From: Hybos culiciformis
Lineage: Eukaryota; Arthropoda; Insecta; Diptera; Hybotidae
Length of the DNA: 64,000 nt
Direction of reading: 5' to 3'
NCBI GenBank assembly: GCA_964007475.1
Contig: CAXFZM010000075.1
Coordinates: 12,501 to 76,500 of the forward strand
The position numbers and the translations under genes were made by a program. Numbering within the stretch: the first letter of the stretch is position 1; every line of letters starts with the position of its first letter. Below the pieces are notes generated by a model, which saw only the letters and a list, made by a program, of their open reading frames with translations, searched no databases and was not told the origin of the DNA. Shown piece after piece: positions 30,422-40,920 of the stretch.

Positions 30422-31910
30422 TTAGGTCGGAACTGTTTTCGTTTGCGCTGTGTACAGTCGCATCGTTAGACAGAATTTCTTCGTTAAGTTCTTCGATAGT
30501 ATGGAGATCCTTGTTGACGGTATTAGAATTGTTAATGTCAGAATTATTAAAATATCTAGATAATCAGCTACAAAATTTTGATTACCCTTTAGATATTCTA
30601 TATTGAAATCAAACTCGTTCAGACGAATTTTCCATCTCTGTAATTTACAGTTGGGCTCCTTAAGCCCATTCAACCAAATAAGTGGCCTATGATCTGTTTT
30701 GATGGTAAACTTTCTACCAAAAAGGTAGGTCGAAATTGTTTCGTTGCCCATACAATTGCTAGTAATTCTTTCTCTATGGTTGCATAATTTCTTTCATGTT
30801 CATTCAAGGTTCTTGATATATAAGAAATTGGGAGGTTATTTTGACACAAGACTGCACCTATAGCAAATTGGGATGCGTCTGGTGTCAATACTAAAGGTTT
30901 TTCAAAATTTGGGTGAATCAAAATGGGGTCCGTTGTAAGGAGAATTTTTAGTTTTTTTGAAGGCATTCACATATTCCTCGTCGTTTACATTTATTTTTGC
31001 TCCTTTTTTCAGACATTTTGTTGGAGGATAAGCAATTTTTGCATAGTCTTTCATAAACTTCCGGTAATAGCCGGTCATACCTACCTAAAAAGCTTTTAAT
31101 ATGTTTTGTTGTTTTTGGAATACTCATTTTAAGGATAGCCTAAACTTTTTCGGGATTAGATTTGATTCCTTTATCCGTGACGATGTGACCTAAGAATTCT
31201 GTTTCTCTACGGAAAAATGAACATTTATCAATCTGAACTTTTAAATTTACCTCAGACAATTTTTTCAAAATTTTTTCGGTTGATTCTAGATGCTCTTGTA
31301 GTGAAGTAGAAAATATTAAGATGTCATGCATAAATACTACGCAAAAATTTTTAAAATCTTTAAGAATGTCATTCATTAACCGTTGGAATGTAGCGGGTGC
31401 ATTTCTTAGCCCAAAAGGCATTCGTAAAAATTCATAGTGACCGGAAGAGGTTGAAAACGCTGTTTTTGCTCTGTCTTTGCAGTCAATTTCTATTTGATGG
31501 AACCCTTTGGCTAGGTCTAAAACGGTAAAATAATTAGCTTGCCCTAGTTTTTCAAATATATCTTCTATATTAGGTATTGGAAACCTATCTTCTACAGTGA
31601 TTTCGTTTAGTTTCCTATAGTCGATCACAATTCGCTATTTTTTTTCACCCTTATTATCAAGTTTTTTGGGGACAACCCAAATAGGTGAGTAATATGGCGA
31701 ATTTGATTCCTGAATAATATTGCTTTTTAACATTTCTTGAATTTGTTTGTCGACTTCTTTTTTATGAATCTCTGGGTATCTGTATAATTTTGAAAATACC
31801 GGAAGATCGTGTTTTGTATTTATGGAATGTTTAATTTGGTTTGTGAAGGTTAGATCGTCTCCTTCTTTATAAAATACTTTTTTATTATTCAAAATTAATT
31901 TTTTTAACAT
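30422..31910 (-). pseudogene. Errantivirus reverse transcriptase and RNase H
   Basis: The RT begins in 31635-31910 (SPIWVVPKK). A TAG near 31630 replaces the Trp of the usual KWR motif. It continues with [21 protein letters not shown] and [16 protein letters not shown]. The catalytic loop reads FMHDILIF near 31325: the first Asp of the YxDD motif is His (CAT for GAT), so the polymerase centre is lost. A TAG at about 31138 and frameshifts near 30960 and 30735 break the rest. RNase H signatures are present: [24 protein letters not shown] and [11 protein letters not shown]. It is clearly decayed but every domain can be identified. Confidence 0.85.
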
Positions 31911-31969
31911 TTATTTTTCTTCGGAATTTAAATGACCCATATCTATGTGCTCTAACAGATTATAATTAT

Positions 31970-32345
31970 TTATTTCATTTGAAAAAAAGTCAGTTGTTTA
32001 TAGCTAGAATTAAAGTATTTTTCTTCCTCTTGGTTTAAAAATATAGGGATTAAACTATTTCTGGTTTCCAAAGTTCTATTTTTGTAATTTATAATAGCAT
32101 CTAGGGGTGATAAAATATTATTACCGATTATTCCGTCAAACTCATTATGAAATCCTATTTCTAAAAATTCAACCAAAAAATCTTTTTCTTTGAATGAATC
32201 AAATAAATTAAATTTGCAAACAATGTTTGATTGTACTATGTGACTAAGGGTCTTTAAAGAGTGGTTTTGGGTTTCGTGTCTCCACTTTGGTTGGCATAAA
32301 CCCGGATTTATTATACTGAATTCAGCCCCGTATCAATTATGAATC
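31970..32345 (-). pseudogene. Errantivirus aspartic protease
   Basis: The retropepsin active site IIDTG is encoded at about 32326-32340 on the minus strand, but a 1-nt deletion just after DTG shifts the frame (the next residues AEFSIINPG are read one frame over). The remaining open part (31970-32176) holds the flap-to-C-terminal region, including FDGIIGNNILSPLDAIINY, the second conserved loop. It lies between gag and RT as expected. Confidence 0.7.
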
Positions 32346-32372
32346 TTAATGGTCTGATTGGGCCAATTATAA

Positions 32373-33326
32373 CTATATATGGTAATTGTTTGAGAGGCCG
32401 GTTTCGTAAAAATGTTGAGGCTCCTCATTTAAAGACACTTCCATTGGTTCTACATTATTGTTAGATTGCCTTTGATTGGAAAATCTTTCATTTGATCTGT
32501 GAAATGAGTTATTTGAAGGTCCATTTCCTGCAAAATTAATTTTGTTTTCTACTTGAAGAAAATAATTACTTGGGCCGAAACTCAGAATGTGGAGGATTTC
32601 TTGATAAATTTGAATTAGAATTTGTATAGTTTTGATTTCATCCAGGCGTATTAAATGATCTATTAGGAAAATTTCCGTTGGTTGAATTAATGTTTTGATA
32701 ATTTCGATAATTAGTATTTCTTGAAAAATTAGTCGTTTGATTTTGATTTGCATTTTGATTAGTATTTTTTGCAAAGTTTCCTGAAGTTGATGGAGTGTAA
32801 AATCCTTAGATTTTGGTAGTTTCCGGCTAGTAAAATTTCGTATGCTTCGTCAAGTGTTTCAGGTTTTCTGCTGAAAAGAATGCTTCGAGCAGGTTCTGGA
32901 ATATTATTTTTAAAGGTTTCTAGAGGTATTCTCTTGTTGCTTTCAATAATATTTAAATCGAGTTCGCCGTTTAAAAGATAATAGTTATTAATCCTGCATA
33001 AATATTTATTTAGATTAGTAATTAGTAATTTTCTACAGTGGAAGAAACGCGGCAGGACCGAACTTTATCTAATAAAATGTCTGATGAAAGTTTTTCGCCA
33101 TGGTTTTTTATAAGAATTTTTTTAATCTCGCTCTAGGTATTTGGATTTCTGTGCATCCTGAGAGATTATTTCAAACAAAATTTTCGTCAAATTCTGAAAT
33201 CGCGGATTTGTGTGAACATTCAATTCTATTCAAAAACTCAATTAGACTATTTGGGTCCTTGCCGTCGAAAGGAGCTACATGAGATATAGATTGGAGGGTT
33301 AGTTTAAACTTTTTTATGTCATCCAT
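32373..33326 (-). pseudogene. Errantivirus gag
   Basis: It starts at 33326 (MDDIKKFKL) after a T-rich leader. In this copy a deletion of about 50 bp near 33165 (relative to the sister sequence at 48910-49128) and frameshifts break the frame. The C-terminal part (to 32373) is Asn/Arg-rich with NFAGNGPSNNSFHR and EPMEVSLNEEPQHFY, as in other errantivirus gag proteins, and no CCHC zinc knuckle is seen. The right end of the 15-kb duplication unit starts inside this gene at 33080. Confidence 0.7.
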
Positions 33327-33919
33327 TTCCAAATTCGATTACAGATCTCAGTTACTTAAATAATATTTTGGCATGACTCAAAAATAAATAAAAAGCTTCT
33401 TTTTTTTTTTTTTTTGAATATAGCTTATGTATTAAAATGCACTTCCCTTTTTCCGAACTGATTTTGATGGTGGTGTATTTCCAATTCAATTACAGCTCCC
33501 GGACTTCTGACAGACTTGATAGTTGAATATAGTTGATAGTTGGTGGTTGATTTTGCTGCTTATATATTTTTTTCCTATGTAAACACTGTGCTATAAATTA
33601 TTTTCAATCAAATTTTCTGATTTTTTTTTTTTTTTAATTTTAAATAGACAGAGCTTTAACTTTGAAATACTCTTTTTTTCTTCTTTTTTTTTCGTGTTTT
33701 TTTATAAATTTTGGTTTTCCCAAACTTCTACTTTTTTTTTCTTCTTTTTTTTTGAAATTTTAGTCTTTACTTTTATAACAGTTTATTATTCTTTACACTT
33801 ATATCATATCAGTCTTAACTTTTAAGAACTTTCTTTTGTTCTTTTTTTTTTCTAATGTATTTAAAAATGAGCAAAAAAAAGATTTTTGTTTTTTTCAGGT
33901 TCTTAAACACGACTGCGCC
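33327..33919 (-). promoter_or_regulatory. Errantivirus leader and primer-binding site
   Basis: The untranslated leader between the 5' LTR and gag is dominated by long A-runs on the coding strand (T-runs on the plus strand at 33400-33890). Directly next to the LTR the minus strand reads GGCGCAGTCG (33910-33919), which resembles the serine-tRNA primer-binding site reported for several errantiviruses; the tRNA identity is from recall. Confidence 0.6.
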
Positions 33920-34252
33920 AATAATAAGACAACTTTTCGGTTTTGATGTAACTTACAGAATGATTTTATTTTTTCAAATTCGAAAACATTAAAGCTAGAT
34001 TTATATTCTACATAATAATTTTTTTCGATTCTCATGTTACAATATTCATACATAGAAAACAATTTTGAACTTAAACTAAATCTTATCTTAATTTTATTTT
34101 CTTCAAAATTACCTAGTAAGCAAAAAACTTATTTTATTTTATTAAGAAGCAAAGTAGGTTTTTTTTTATGTGAAAACGAAATGTGCATATTTCCCACGAT
34201 TAGAGAAGTAGTGTTGAGCTTTGGAGTTATATAGCTTAGTCTCTATATAACA
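33920..34252 (-). repeat. Errantivirus 5' LTR (unit 2)
   Basis: It is the counterpart of 25757-26091, starting TGTTATATAGAGACTAAGC on the minus strand. This LTR, with the gag start, is repeated at 49746-50078. The 66-residue plus-strand ORF inside it is a chance reading. Confidence 0.9.
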
Positions 34253-35039
34253 ATATGATTCAATTCAAATGCACTCATCTATGTTTTAACACGAATTAGT
34301 CATAACATGAATTCAAAAAATATTTTCATTCCGTTTTTCAATTGTTTTGTTTAATTCGATCAAACCAAATTCTAAGAAATTGTAGTTACATCATTTATTT
34401 CGATCAAACCAAATTCTAAGAAATTGTAGTTACATATTTCCGCCTTAGTAGGCTATTGATAGTGTGGTAAGAAGTACGGGGTGAAATTAAAAAATGTACC
34501 CCCTCGACATAAAATTAGTTTCCGATTGTAATAAAGATCAAGATGAGTTTTGATTTTCGATAAATATTTTTAATGCAAAATAATTTTTTTTAATATTTGC
34601 AATATTGATTTAATTTAAAAAAATATTTTATTGTCCTGAAAAAGTACTAATTTATTATATTGTTGACGACAATTTTTTACATTTTTTTTTTAATTTTCTG
34701 TTTTTACTTTGGCTATATGATTTAATTTTATTTTTAAATCTAATTATTAATTGAAAATCCCGTATTATTATCACGGTGGGCCCAAGAATTATGTGGTTGT
34801 TTGAAAAATTTTGACCAATACATACCGATGAAAGATATTTTACAATCTTTTTTCCAAACTCCTTTTTTCGGTTCTCTCGATTTATAATTTTTATACAACA
34901 TGAACGCCTTACCGTTTTATTACCTTTAATTGTTAGTGCTATTTTCCAATTAAATATTTAAAAAAAAAATAACACCACGATTTCAAAAACTTTGTGCTGA
35001 AAAACAAGCTCATCCGTCCCATTAATAATAAATGTATTT
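34253..35039. other. No recognisable gene
   Basis: AT-rich sequence right of the errantivirus. A 44-bp direct duplication (ttcgatcaaaccaaattct... at 34356 and 34400) is present here but single in unit 3. It may include the rest of the hAT whose other end is at 25618. Confidence 0.4.
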
Positions 35040-35262
35040 TAATGTGCATGTCTTCGGTAAGTTGTATTTACATTCGCAAATTTAGCTCGGTAAATGGTCC
35101 ATTACATGCATCAATACACATGCAATTATAGGGAAATGTAAATTGTATTTACATTTCCCTGTGATGTAAATTGTATTTACATTTCCCTATATTGTATTTA
35201 CTTACTTCATTTTGAACTGCGTAATACTATAAACAAAAATAATATCTCTCACACTCACAATA
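35040..35262 (-). repeat. MITE-like repeat, minus orientation (unit 2)
   Basis: Reverse complement of 10172-10393, running from ttaatgtgcatgtcttcggt to ctcacactcacaatat. Two copies of atgtaaattgtatttacatt lie inside. The same repeat is in unit 3 at 50822-51045. Confidence 0.65.
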
Positions 35263-36303
35263 TATCCCTTTTTTCCTTTTATCTCTAAAAGAAAGAGAAA
35301 TTAAAGGATAATTAACGTGGAAAAATTCCCTTGGCTTCTTTTATCTGAAAAAGAAAGAGAAATTAAAGGTAATTAACGTGGAAAAATCATCATTTCTATT
35401 TATTCAACACTTAAATTGTATGAAATCCAATGATATCCTTCCCTTAAACAGGTTTCCAAACCAAACCAAATTTGTGTTTTTAATCACTTCCTTTTTTATG
35501 AACCAAATTTGAAAGAAATCGGAAGGACTTTCGTAGTTTCCCCCGGCAGAGGTTTCTGGGTAGGGTGCCATTCAAATTTTAAAATTTCGAAACGATCGGT
35601 TGAGTGGTTTAGTTTTTAATATTTTGTAATTATTCGTAATAAAAAAATTGATTTCTATATATTCGAAGAGGGGTCCAAATTTTTTGTTACGGAATTTGTG
35701 TGTTTAATCATTTTTATGTACCAAATTTGAATGAAATCGGACAAACTTTTGAAGTCCTCCCCAAGGGTAGGAGGTCAAAAAATTGTTTGTTACAAAATTT
35801 GTGTGTTATTATTTCCTCTTTTTACATTCCAAATTTTAATGAAATCGGACGAAGTCTTCAAGTCCGCCCCCCTGGGGCAGGTGCCTGGGTAGATGGTCGC
35901 GGCTGTACTTCAGAATAGGGGGCGTGAGCTTTCGGAATGACGTCATCACCAAGAGGTACTATCGGCCATGGGGACTCAGGATATAGGCTTTTGATCGAGT
36001 GTGGCACCCGGCCCTGATTTGTAAAGTAAATCAATGGGTCTAGGATCAACCTTTGTCAATTGGATCAGCAACTTTTGAAGTCCTCCCCAAGGGTAGGAGG
36101 TCAAAAAATTGTTTGTAACAAAATTTGTGTGTTATTATTTCCTCTTTTTACATTCCAAATTTTAATGAAATCGGACGAAGTCTTCAAGTCCGCCCCCCTG
36201 GCAGGTGCCTGGGTAGATGGTCGCGGCTGTACTTCAGAATAGGGGGCGTGAGCTTTCGGAATGACGTCATCACCAAGAGGTACTATCGGCCATGGGGACT
36301 CAG
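35263..36303 (+). repeat. Composite repeat: tandem block with 326-bp duplication (unit 2)
   Basis: Two ~57-bp direct repeats (agaaagagaaattaaagg) lie at 35285-35387. From 35390 it matches 23520 onward. A segment from gaagtcctccccaagggt (35751) to the LINE start is duplicated at 36077, period 326 bp, so a short piece of LINE RT (35980-36070) sits between the copies. The join occurs at the shared sequence aactttt, suggesting short-homology recombination. The first-copy block at 23428-24102 lacks this duplication. Confidence 0.7.
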
Positions 36304-37789
36304 GATATAGGCTTTTGATCGAGTGTGGCACCCGGCCCTGATTTGTAAAGTTAAATCAATGGGTCTAGGATCAACCTTTGTCAATTGGATCAGCAACTTT
36401 TAGACCGGCCGCTCTATTCGTGCTGTTGTGGATGGGTACCAGTCACATATTTTCAACATTAACTCTGGTGTACCCCAAGGGTGTCTTCTCTCCTAACACC
36501 CTTTCTGATTTTTATTAATGATCTTCTGCAATCAACTCTCAACCCCATCCACAGCATCGCCGATGACAGTAACTTGGTAGCCTGCTACAATTTTATTAAT
36601 GGAAATCAGCATCTTCAAATGCGGTTACTACTAAAAGCAATTTTTTGCAAAGTAGCATAAATCACGACCTTTCCAAAATTTCACAATGGGGTCTTCTAAA
36701 TAGAGTTGAGTTCAACGCATCCAAAACCCAATAATTTCTATAAAGCAGTCAACTTTCGATCCCCAATTTACTTTTCAAGAAGAAAGTATTGCCAAATCTG
36801 GAAGCCTTGACATTTTAGGTTCGAAAATAACTAGCGATTTAAGCTGGAAAATTCATATTTTCGAAACGGCTAACAACGCAGCTAAATGTTTTCTAAAAAG
36901 ATGTAAACAATACTTTCCCAGTTCCCACCTCTGATCTCTTAAACATTTACAAATCCTACATACGACCGAAATTAGAATATAATTCGCATATATGGGCTGG
37001 TGCTCCTAAAACCCATCTTGAGTACCTGGGCAAAGTTCAGAGAATGGCTTTTAGATTCATTAATAATCACCAAACCACCAGCTCCTTAACATCACTCAAC
37101 CACCGTCGTAATGTAGCTGCACTTTTCATTTTTTATAAATACTTTGTTGGGACAGATACGTGTTCCCTGGAAGTAAAAGCCCTACTTCCTCTACTTCAAG
37201 TATTTACACGCCAAACACGTACCGCTTCAACGTCACATCCATATTTCGTCAAAATTCCCAGATGTGATAGAACGAGCTTCGGAGATTCGTTTTCAGTTCG
37301 CACCTCGAGAATGTGGAATGCTCTCCCATCAAAATTGTTCCGACAGCTGGCGGTCGTTTAATTAATGACTTGTGCCGCTTTAAGAAGAGTGTAAATGATA
37401 ACCTACCAGAGTTGACTAAATTTAAGTATTTGGCAATACAAGTACCAATATACTGGTACTGCAAAAATACTGCAATATTTTTCTAGAATGTACTGATACT
37501 TAAAAAAATTTCAGTACCAGTATACTGGTATTGCAAAAATACTGCAATATTTTTCTAGAATGTACTGATACTTAAAAAATTTCAGTACCAGTATACTGGT
37601 ACTGTAAAAATACTGCAATATTTTTCTAGAATGTACTGATACTTAAAAAAATTTCAGACCAGTATACTGATACTGTAAAAATACTGCAATATTTTCTCAC
37701 AATATACTGGTACTGCAAAAAAAATACAGTACCTACCAGTATATTGAACTGTACAACAATTTCTAAAATTGTTTGTCACAATATGTGAT

Positions 37790-38867
37790 TAGGGTTTCTG
37801 AAAACTCGGGTTTTCTGGACTCGGCGAGTCCGAGTCCCAAATTTCGCAAACTCGTCGACTCCGAGTCGAGTCCATTGTCCATATCAACAAAAAAATTACT
37901 AAAAATTTGAGTTATTTATTATATTACAACGCCTAGAACCACAACGTCAAGAACCAAAAATCTCAGGTAAAACTCTTGTTATATAATAAATAATTCTATA
38001 ATTTTAACAAATTTTAGTAATTTATTTTTTTTACAAAGAGCAATAAGAATTGTTATTGAAATCCAATATATTAAAATAAAAATAAATAAAAGGAAATGTA
38101 GTCCAATTTATTGTATTCATTTATTATTAAAAATTAACTTTAAAAACAAATAAAACCTAGGGCGCAGTGAAATAAGGCAGCGGGAAACAAGGCCGCGATA
38201 AGTTTTTTCAAAACGAAATGGGCCGCAAGAAATTTTTTGTGGTCTTATTTCATTTTGAAAAATGAAATAAGGTCGCGAGGATTTTTTCGCGGCCTTATTT
38301 CATTTTGAAAAAAGAAATAAGGCCGCGAAAAAATCTGCGCGGCCTTATTTCATTTTTCAAAATGAAATAAGACCGCAACAAAAACACGTCGCGGCCTTAT
38401 TTCCCGCGGCCTTATTTCCATCCCCCAAAACCTAGTAGATTAATTATTTGGATAGTTAGATTTTACTTTATTAATTATTTTGTCGATCTTAATGTAGAAA
38501 TGTTTCAGAAATGTTAAAGATATATAGATTTGTCCCCATCCGATTTTAGTACAAAAACCACTATTTATTGCAAAATTTATTTCGTTTGAAATTGAAGTTG
38601 ATTTTATAGAGGAAAGTGGGTTGTATATACTTGTTAGTTTTCCAGTATTTCTAAAAATCAAAAATTCTTGTTTCTAAAAAGTAAAAATTCTTCGGATTCA
38701 GCTGCGTTTTTCAAAATTAAATCAAGTTTTGATCATTCTTTGAGACAAATTTTCAAAAAAATATATAAAAACTTGGACTCTGGATTATCAGAGTCGAGTA
38801 CCGAGTCCGAGTAACTTCCTAATACTCGTCGAGTCCAAATCCGAGTCGAATCGAGTCCAGAAACCTA
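37790..38867. mobile_element. hAT nested in foldback hAT (unit 2)
   Basis: The ends TAGGGTTTCTG and CAGAAACCTA are inverted, and ATATGTGAT flanks both sides (37781-37789 and 38868-38876), an 8-9-bp duplication. Subterminal parts repeat cgagtccgagtc. A minus-strand ORF (38440-38661) contains NEINFAINSGFCTKIG...ISLTFLKHFY, a mutated hATC dimerisation domain (compare SERVFSVAG...LNALIFLKYYF at 15605-15700). It belongs to the same TAG-ended hAT group as 15247-16018 and 27811-28745. Confidence 0.8.
38161..38426. mobile_element. GC-rich MULE-like foldback, third nest level (unit 2)
   Basis: The imperfect inverted ends ggcgcagtgaaataaggc and the complement of tatttccatccccc are flanked by a 9-bp duplication AAAACCTAG (38152-38160 and 38427-38435). 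The body is a series of inverted motifs ggccttatttcatttt / aaatgaaataaggccgcg, so the RNA or single strand would fold into several hairpins. The 9-bp duplication suggests a Mutator-like origin. Unit 3 has a longer version (442 bp). Confidence 0.75.
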
Positions 38868-39673
38868 ATATGTGATGAACTCAATTTCTGTATAATACAA
38901 TCAATATTAAACAAATGTTCGAGTATTCAAGGAATATTGTATTAACTTACCTAAATATTTATTTTATAGTTTGGTTTGAACCATTAAAATTTAATAAATG
39001 TGTTCCTAAAGTAAATTTTAACAGAATTGTAAGTAAGTTTTTGTCGCATATTAAATTTCTAGTACTTTTTTATTCTCTACATAGAGTTTCACACAAATTA
39101 TAATTAGCTTTTAGAAGCAAGTTCATTAAAGTTTTCGTCAATATTCCTTGAATACTCGAACATTTGCTTAATATTGATTGCATTATACAGAAATTGAGTA
39201 GTTCATCTCATATTGTGACAAACAATTTTAGTAATTTTTGTACAGTTCAATATACTGGTAGGTACTGTATTTTTTGCAGTACCAGTATATTGAGAGAAAA
39301 TATTGCAGTATTTTTACAGTACCAGTATACTGGTACTGTATTTTTTGCAGTACCAGTATATTGTGAGAAAATATTGCAGTATTTTTACAGTACCAGTATA
39401 CTGGTACTGAAATTTTTTTAAGTATCAGTACATTGTAGAAAAATATTGCAGTATTTTTGCAGTACCAGTATACTGGTACTGAAATTTTTTTAAGTATCAG
39501 TACATTCTAGAAAAATATTGCAGTATTTTTGCAGTACCAGCTCTGTAACCTACTAACTGTCCCACTTTCTAATCCCTTCTAAATTTCCTGTCCCCATTAC
39601 CCAATCCATACTTCTTTAAGTATAAAAGGTATCCCACCTAGTGATTTGGTAACTTTAATAAAAAAAAAAAAAA

Positions 39674-39997
39674 TTCGTATAGTTCGATTTTTTAATTCTG
39701 TAAGTACCTTTCAAAGGCTTCTACTTCACGAGATTGAAAATTTGATCAACTGACAACCCGTTAGTGAAACCAAAGGTGGCAACTAGGAGCCTAGTTTTAT
39801 ACGTGCCTTCTATAAAACAAAAAGGCATTCACTATGTGTTCTGGAGCATCATTAAAATTAATTGAATCATGTTTATATAAGCGTTTCCTAGAATTTAAAC
39901 GGTTTTTGTTTATCATCAACTTGATATTTTTATCCATTACATTGCTACTGCAGCGTTGTCTTATAAAATGTTTATCAATAATTGTTAATTAATTAAG
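39674..39997. other. 3' shoulder of composite repeat (unit 2)
   Basis: Matches 25311-25610. Non-coding, no gene seen. It ends at gttaattaattaagg, where the SINE-like head begins. Confidence 0.5.
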
Positions 39998-40240
39998 GTA
40001 TGATTGTCGGCCTTCATGGTGTAGTTGTATTGCCATTATCCTATGGCGTGTTCGGTCGAGGGTTCTATTCCCACCTCGGACTGGAATTATGTCAATTTTC
40101 CAATTTGTCTCACTTGAATTAAGTGTTTGTGTTGTTTTTTTTTTTTTTATACAATAGAAAACTATTTTTTTATTTGAACAATAAATACCGATTATTTTGT
40201 GTGATTTTTAATCGATTTATTATTTAAAGCAATTTCAATA
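39998..40240 (+). mobile_element. tRNA-derived SINE-like head (unit 2)
   Basis: An A-box-like tcatggtgtagttg (40014-40027) and a B-box-like gggttctattccc (40060-40072) are spaced as in RNA polymerase III tRNA promoters, inside a tRNA-sized segment starting gtcggcc. The T-stem is imperfect and the acceptor stem is not closed, so it is a tRNA-derived SINE head rather than a tRNA gene. A T-run (40137-40148) follows. The 3' limit of the element is uncertain. Unit 3 copy at 55953. Confidence 0.55.
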
Positions 40241-40920
40241 ATTTTCTTTTTTTTTAATTTTTTTTTATAACAAATTATAACTTGTGATAATTTAGAAAAA
40301 ATGGGAATCAAGTAAGTAATTTATCCAACAGAATTACATATTAAATTAAGTTATTTATTATTTTCCAACAATTTTGTTGATCCGGAAACCGGCGTTCACA
40401 CGCAATCCATAGAGAGCTCTTGAAGGGATTTGAAAAGGAGATTAGGTCGCGGAGGCCTCCGAAAAGAAAATTTAGACATGCGAAAAGAAAAGTTAGACAT
40501 GCATTTATGCGAATTTTTATGGTAGATATCAAAACTTTGAACTCAGGTTAATTCAATAAATTTGAAAATGATAGAATATAAAAAAAATATTATTTTTTTG
40601 TATTTATGCATATAAGAAAATAAATAACACAAAAATTTGGGCTTTTTTTTGCGTCTTTCGTAACTACATATTAATAAATTATGAGTTTTTATTGTGCTGA
40701 TTTCTTTGTTCATTTTAGGAGTTTTCCAAAAGGATGTTGATCAAACAACTTGTTTTTAAAAGTTTCGTATAACTGTCCCCTCTAGAAAAATCCAAGAATT
40801 GGGTTGATTCCATTTACCGTTTCCGGCCTGTCGAGAAGGGGGGGAGGGGGATATAATTCCCTGGGCCCACAGAGCTAAGGGGCCCGCTTGTTAAATTTTT
40901 TTTGCATTAAAAACAATATA
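40241..40920. other. No recognisable gene
   Basis: AT-rich, with a GC-richer stretch at 40830-40890 (ctgggcccacagagctaagg) that could be a degenerate hAT end next to the junction with the unit-1-like sequence at 40921. The 63-residue minus-strand ORF at 40341-40532 has no recognisable family. Confidence 0.4.

Larger units (their letters stand above)
25757..34252 (-). mobile_element. Errantivirus (env-bearing Ty3/Gypsy provirus)
   Basis: This is a complete proviral structure on the minus strand: 5' LTR 33920-34252, primer-binding site, gag, pro, RT, RNase H, integrase, env, polypurine tract and 3' LTR 25757-26091. A 4-bp duplication ATAT flanks it (25753-25756 and 34253-34256), matching the alternating pyrimidine-purine target preference of errantiviruses. 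Coding regions carry frameshifts, nonsense codons and catalytic substitutions, and env is split by two later transposons (27003-27555 and 27811-28745). It is an inactive endogenous copy. The stretch 33080-34252 is repeated at 48824-50078 by the tandem duplication. Confidence 0.9.
37407..39545. mobile_element. hAT foldback with tandem-repeat arms (unit 2)
   Basis: The termini are CAGAGTTGAC and CCAGCTCTG (CAGAG/CTCTG) with a perfect 8-bp duplication TAACCTAC (37399-37406 and 39546-39553) inside the LINE. The arms, about 400 bp each, consist of four to five tandem units of roughly 70 bp carrying the palindrome agtaccagtatactggtact, and continue inward through atactcgaacattt-type sequence to a loop near 38937-39135. 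A second hAT (37790-38867) is inserted in the left arm. There is no transposase; the element is non-autonomous. Confidence 0.85.
36304..39673 (+). mobile_element. Truncated LINE fragment split by hAT (unit 2)
   Basis: This is the same fusion as 24103-25310: it starts gatataggcttttgatc, continues through RT pieces with frameshifts, keeps the ADD segment (near 36560) and the C-terminal ORF 37044-37361 (TSSLTSLNHRRN...MWNALPSKLF). It is interrupted by a hAT at 37407-39545. The LINE resumes at taactgtcccac and ends with the family tail plus poly(A) at 39661-39673. Confidence 0.75.

Noticed and set aside
35700..36310. Several 60-76-residue ORFs, also at 23824-24085 and 51482-51700
   Set aside because: They read through tandem repeat units containing caaatttgaatgaaatcgg and differ only by repeat variants.
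37441..39540. CRISPR-like array because of regular ~70-bp repeats
   Set aside because: Repeats are contiguous without unique spacers, are inverted on the other side, and lie in a eukaryotic hAT element with an 8-bp target duplication.
40341..40532. 63-residue minus-strand ORF, also 56298-56489
   Set aside because: Conserved only by the segmental duplication; no recognised domain and no supporting start context.
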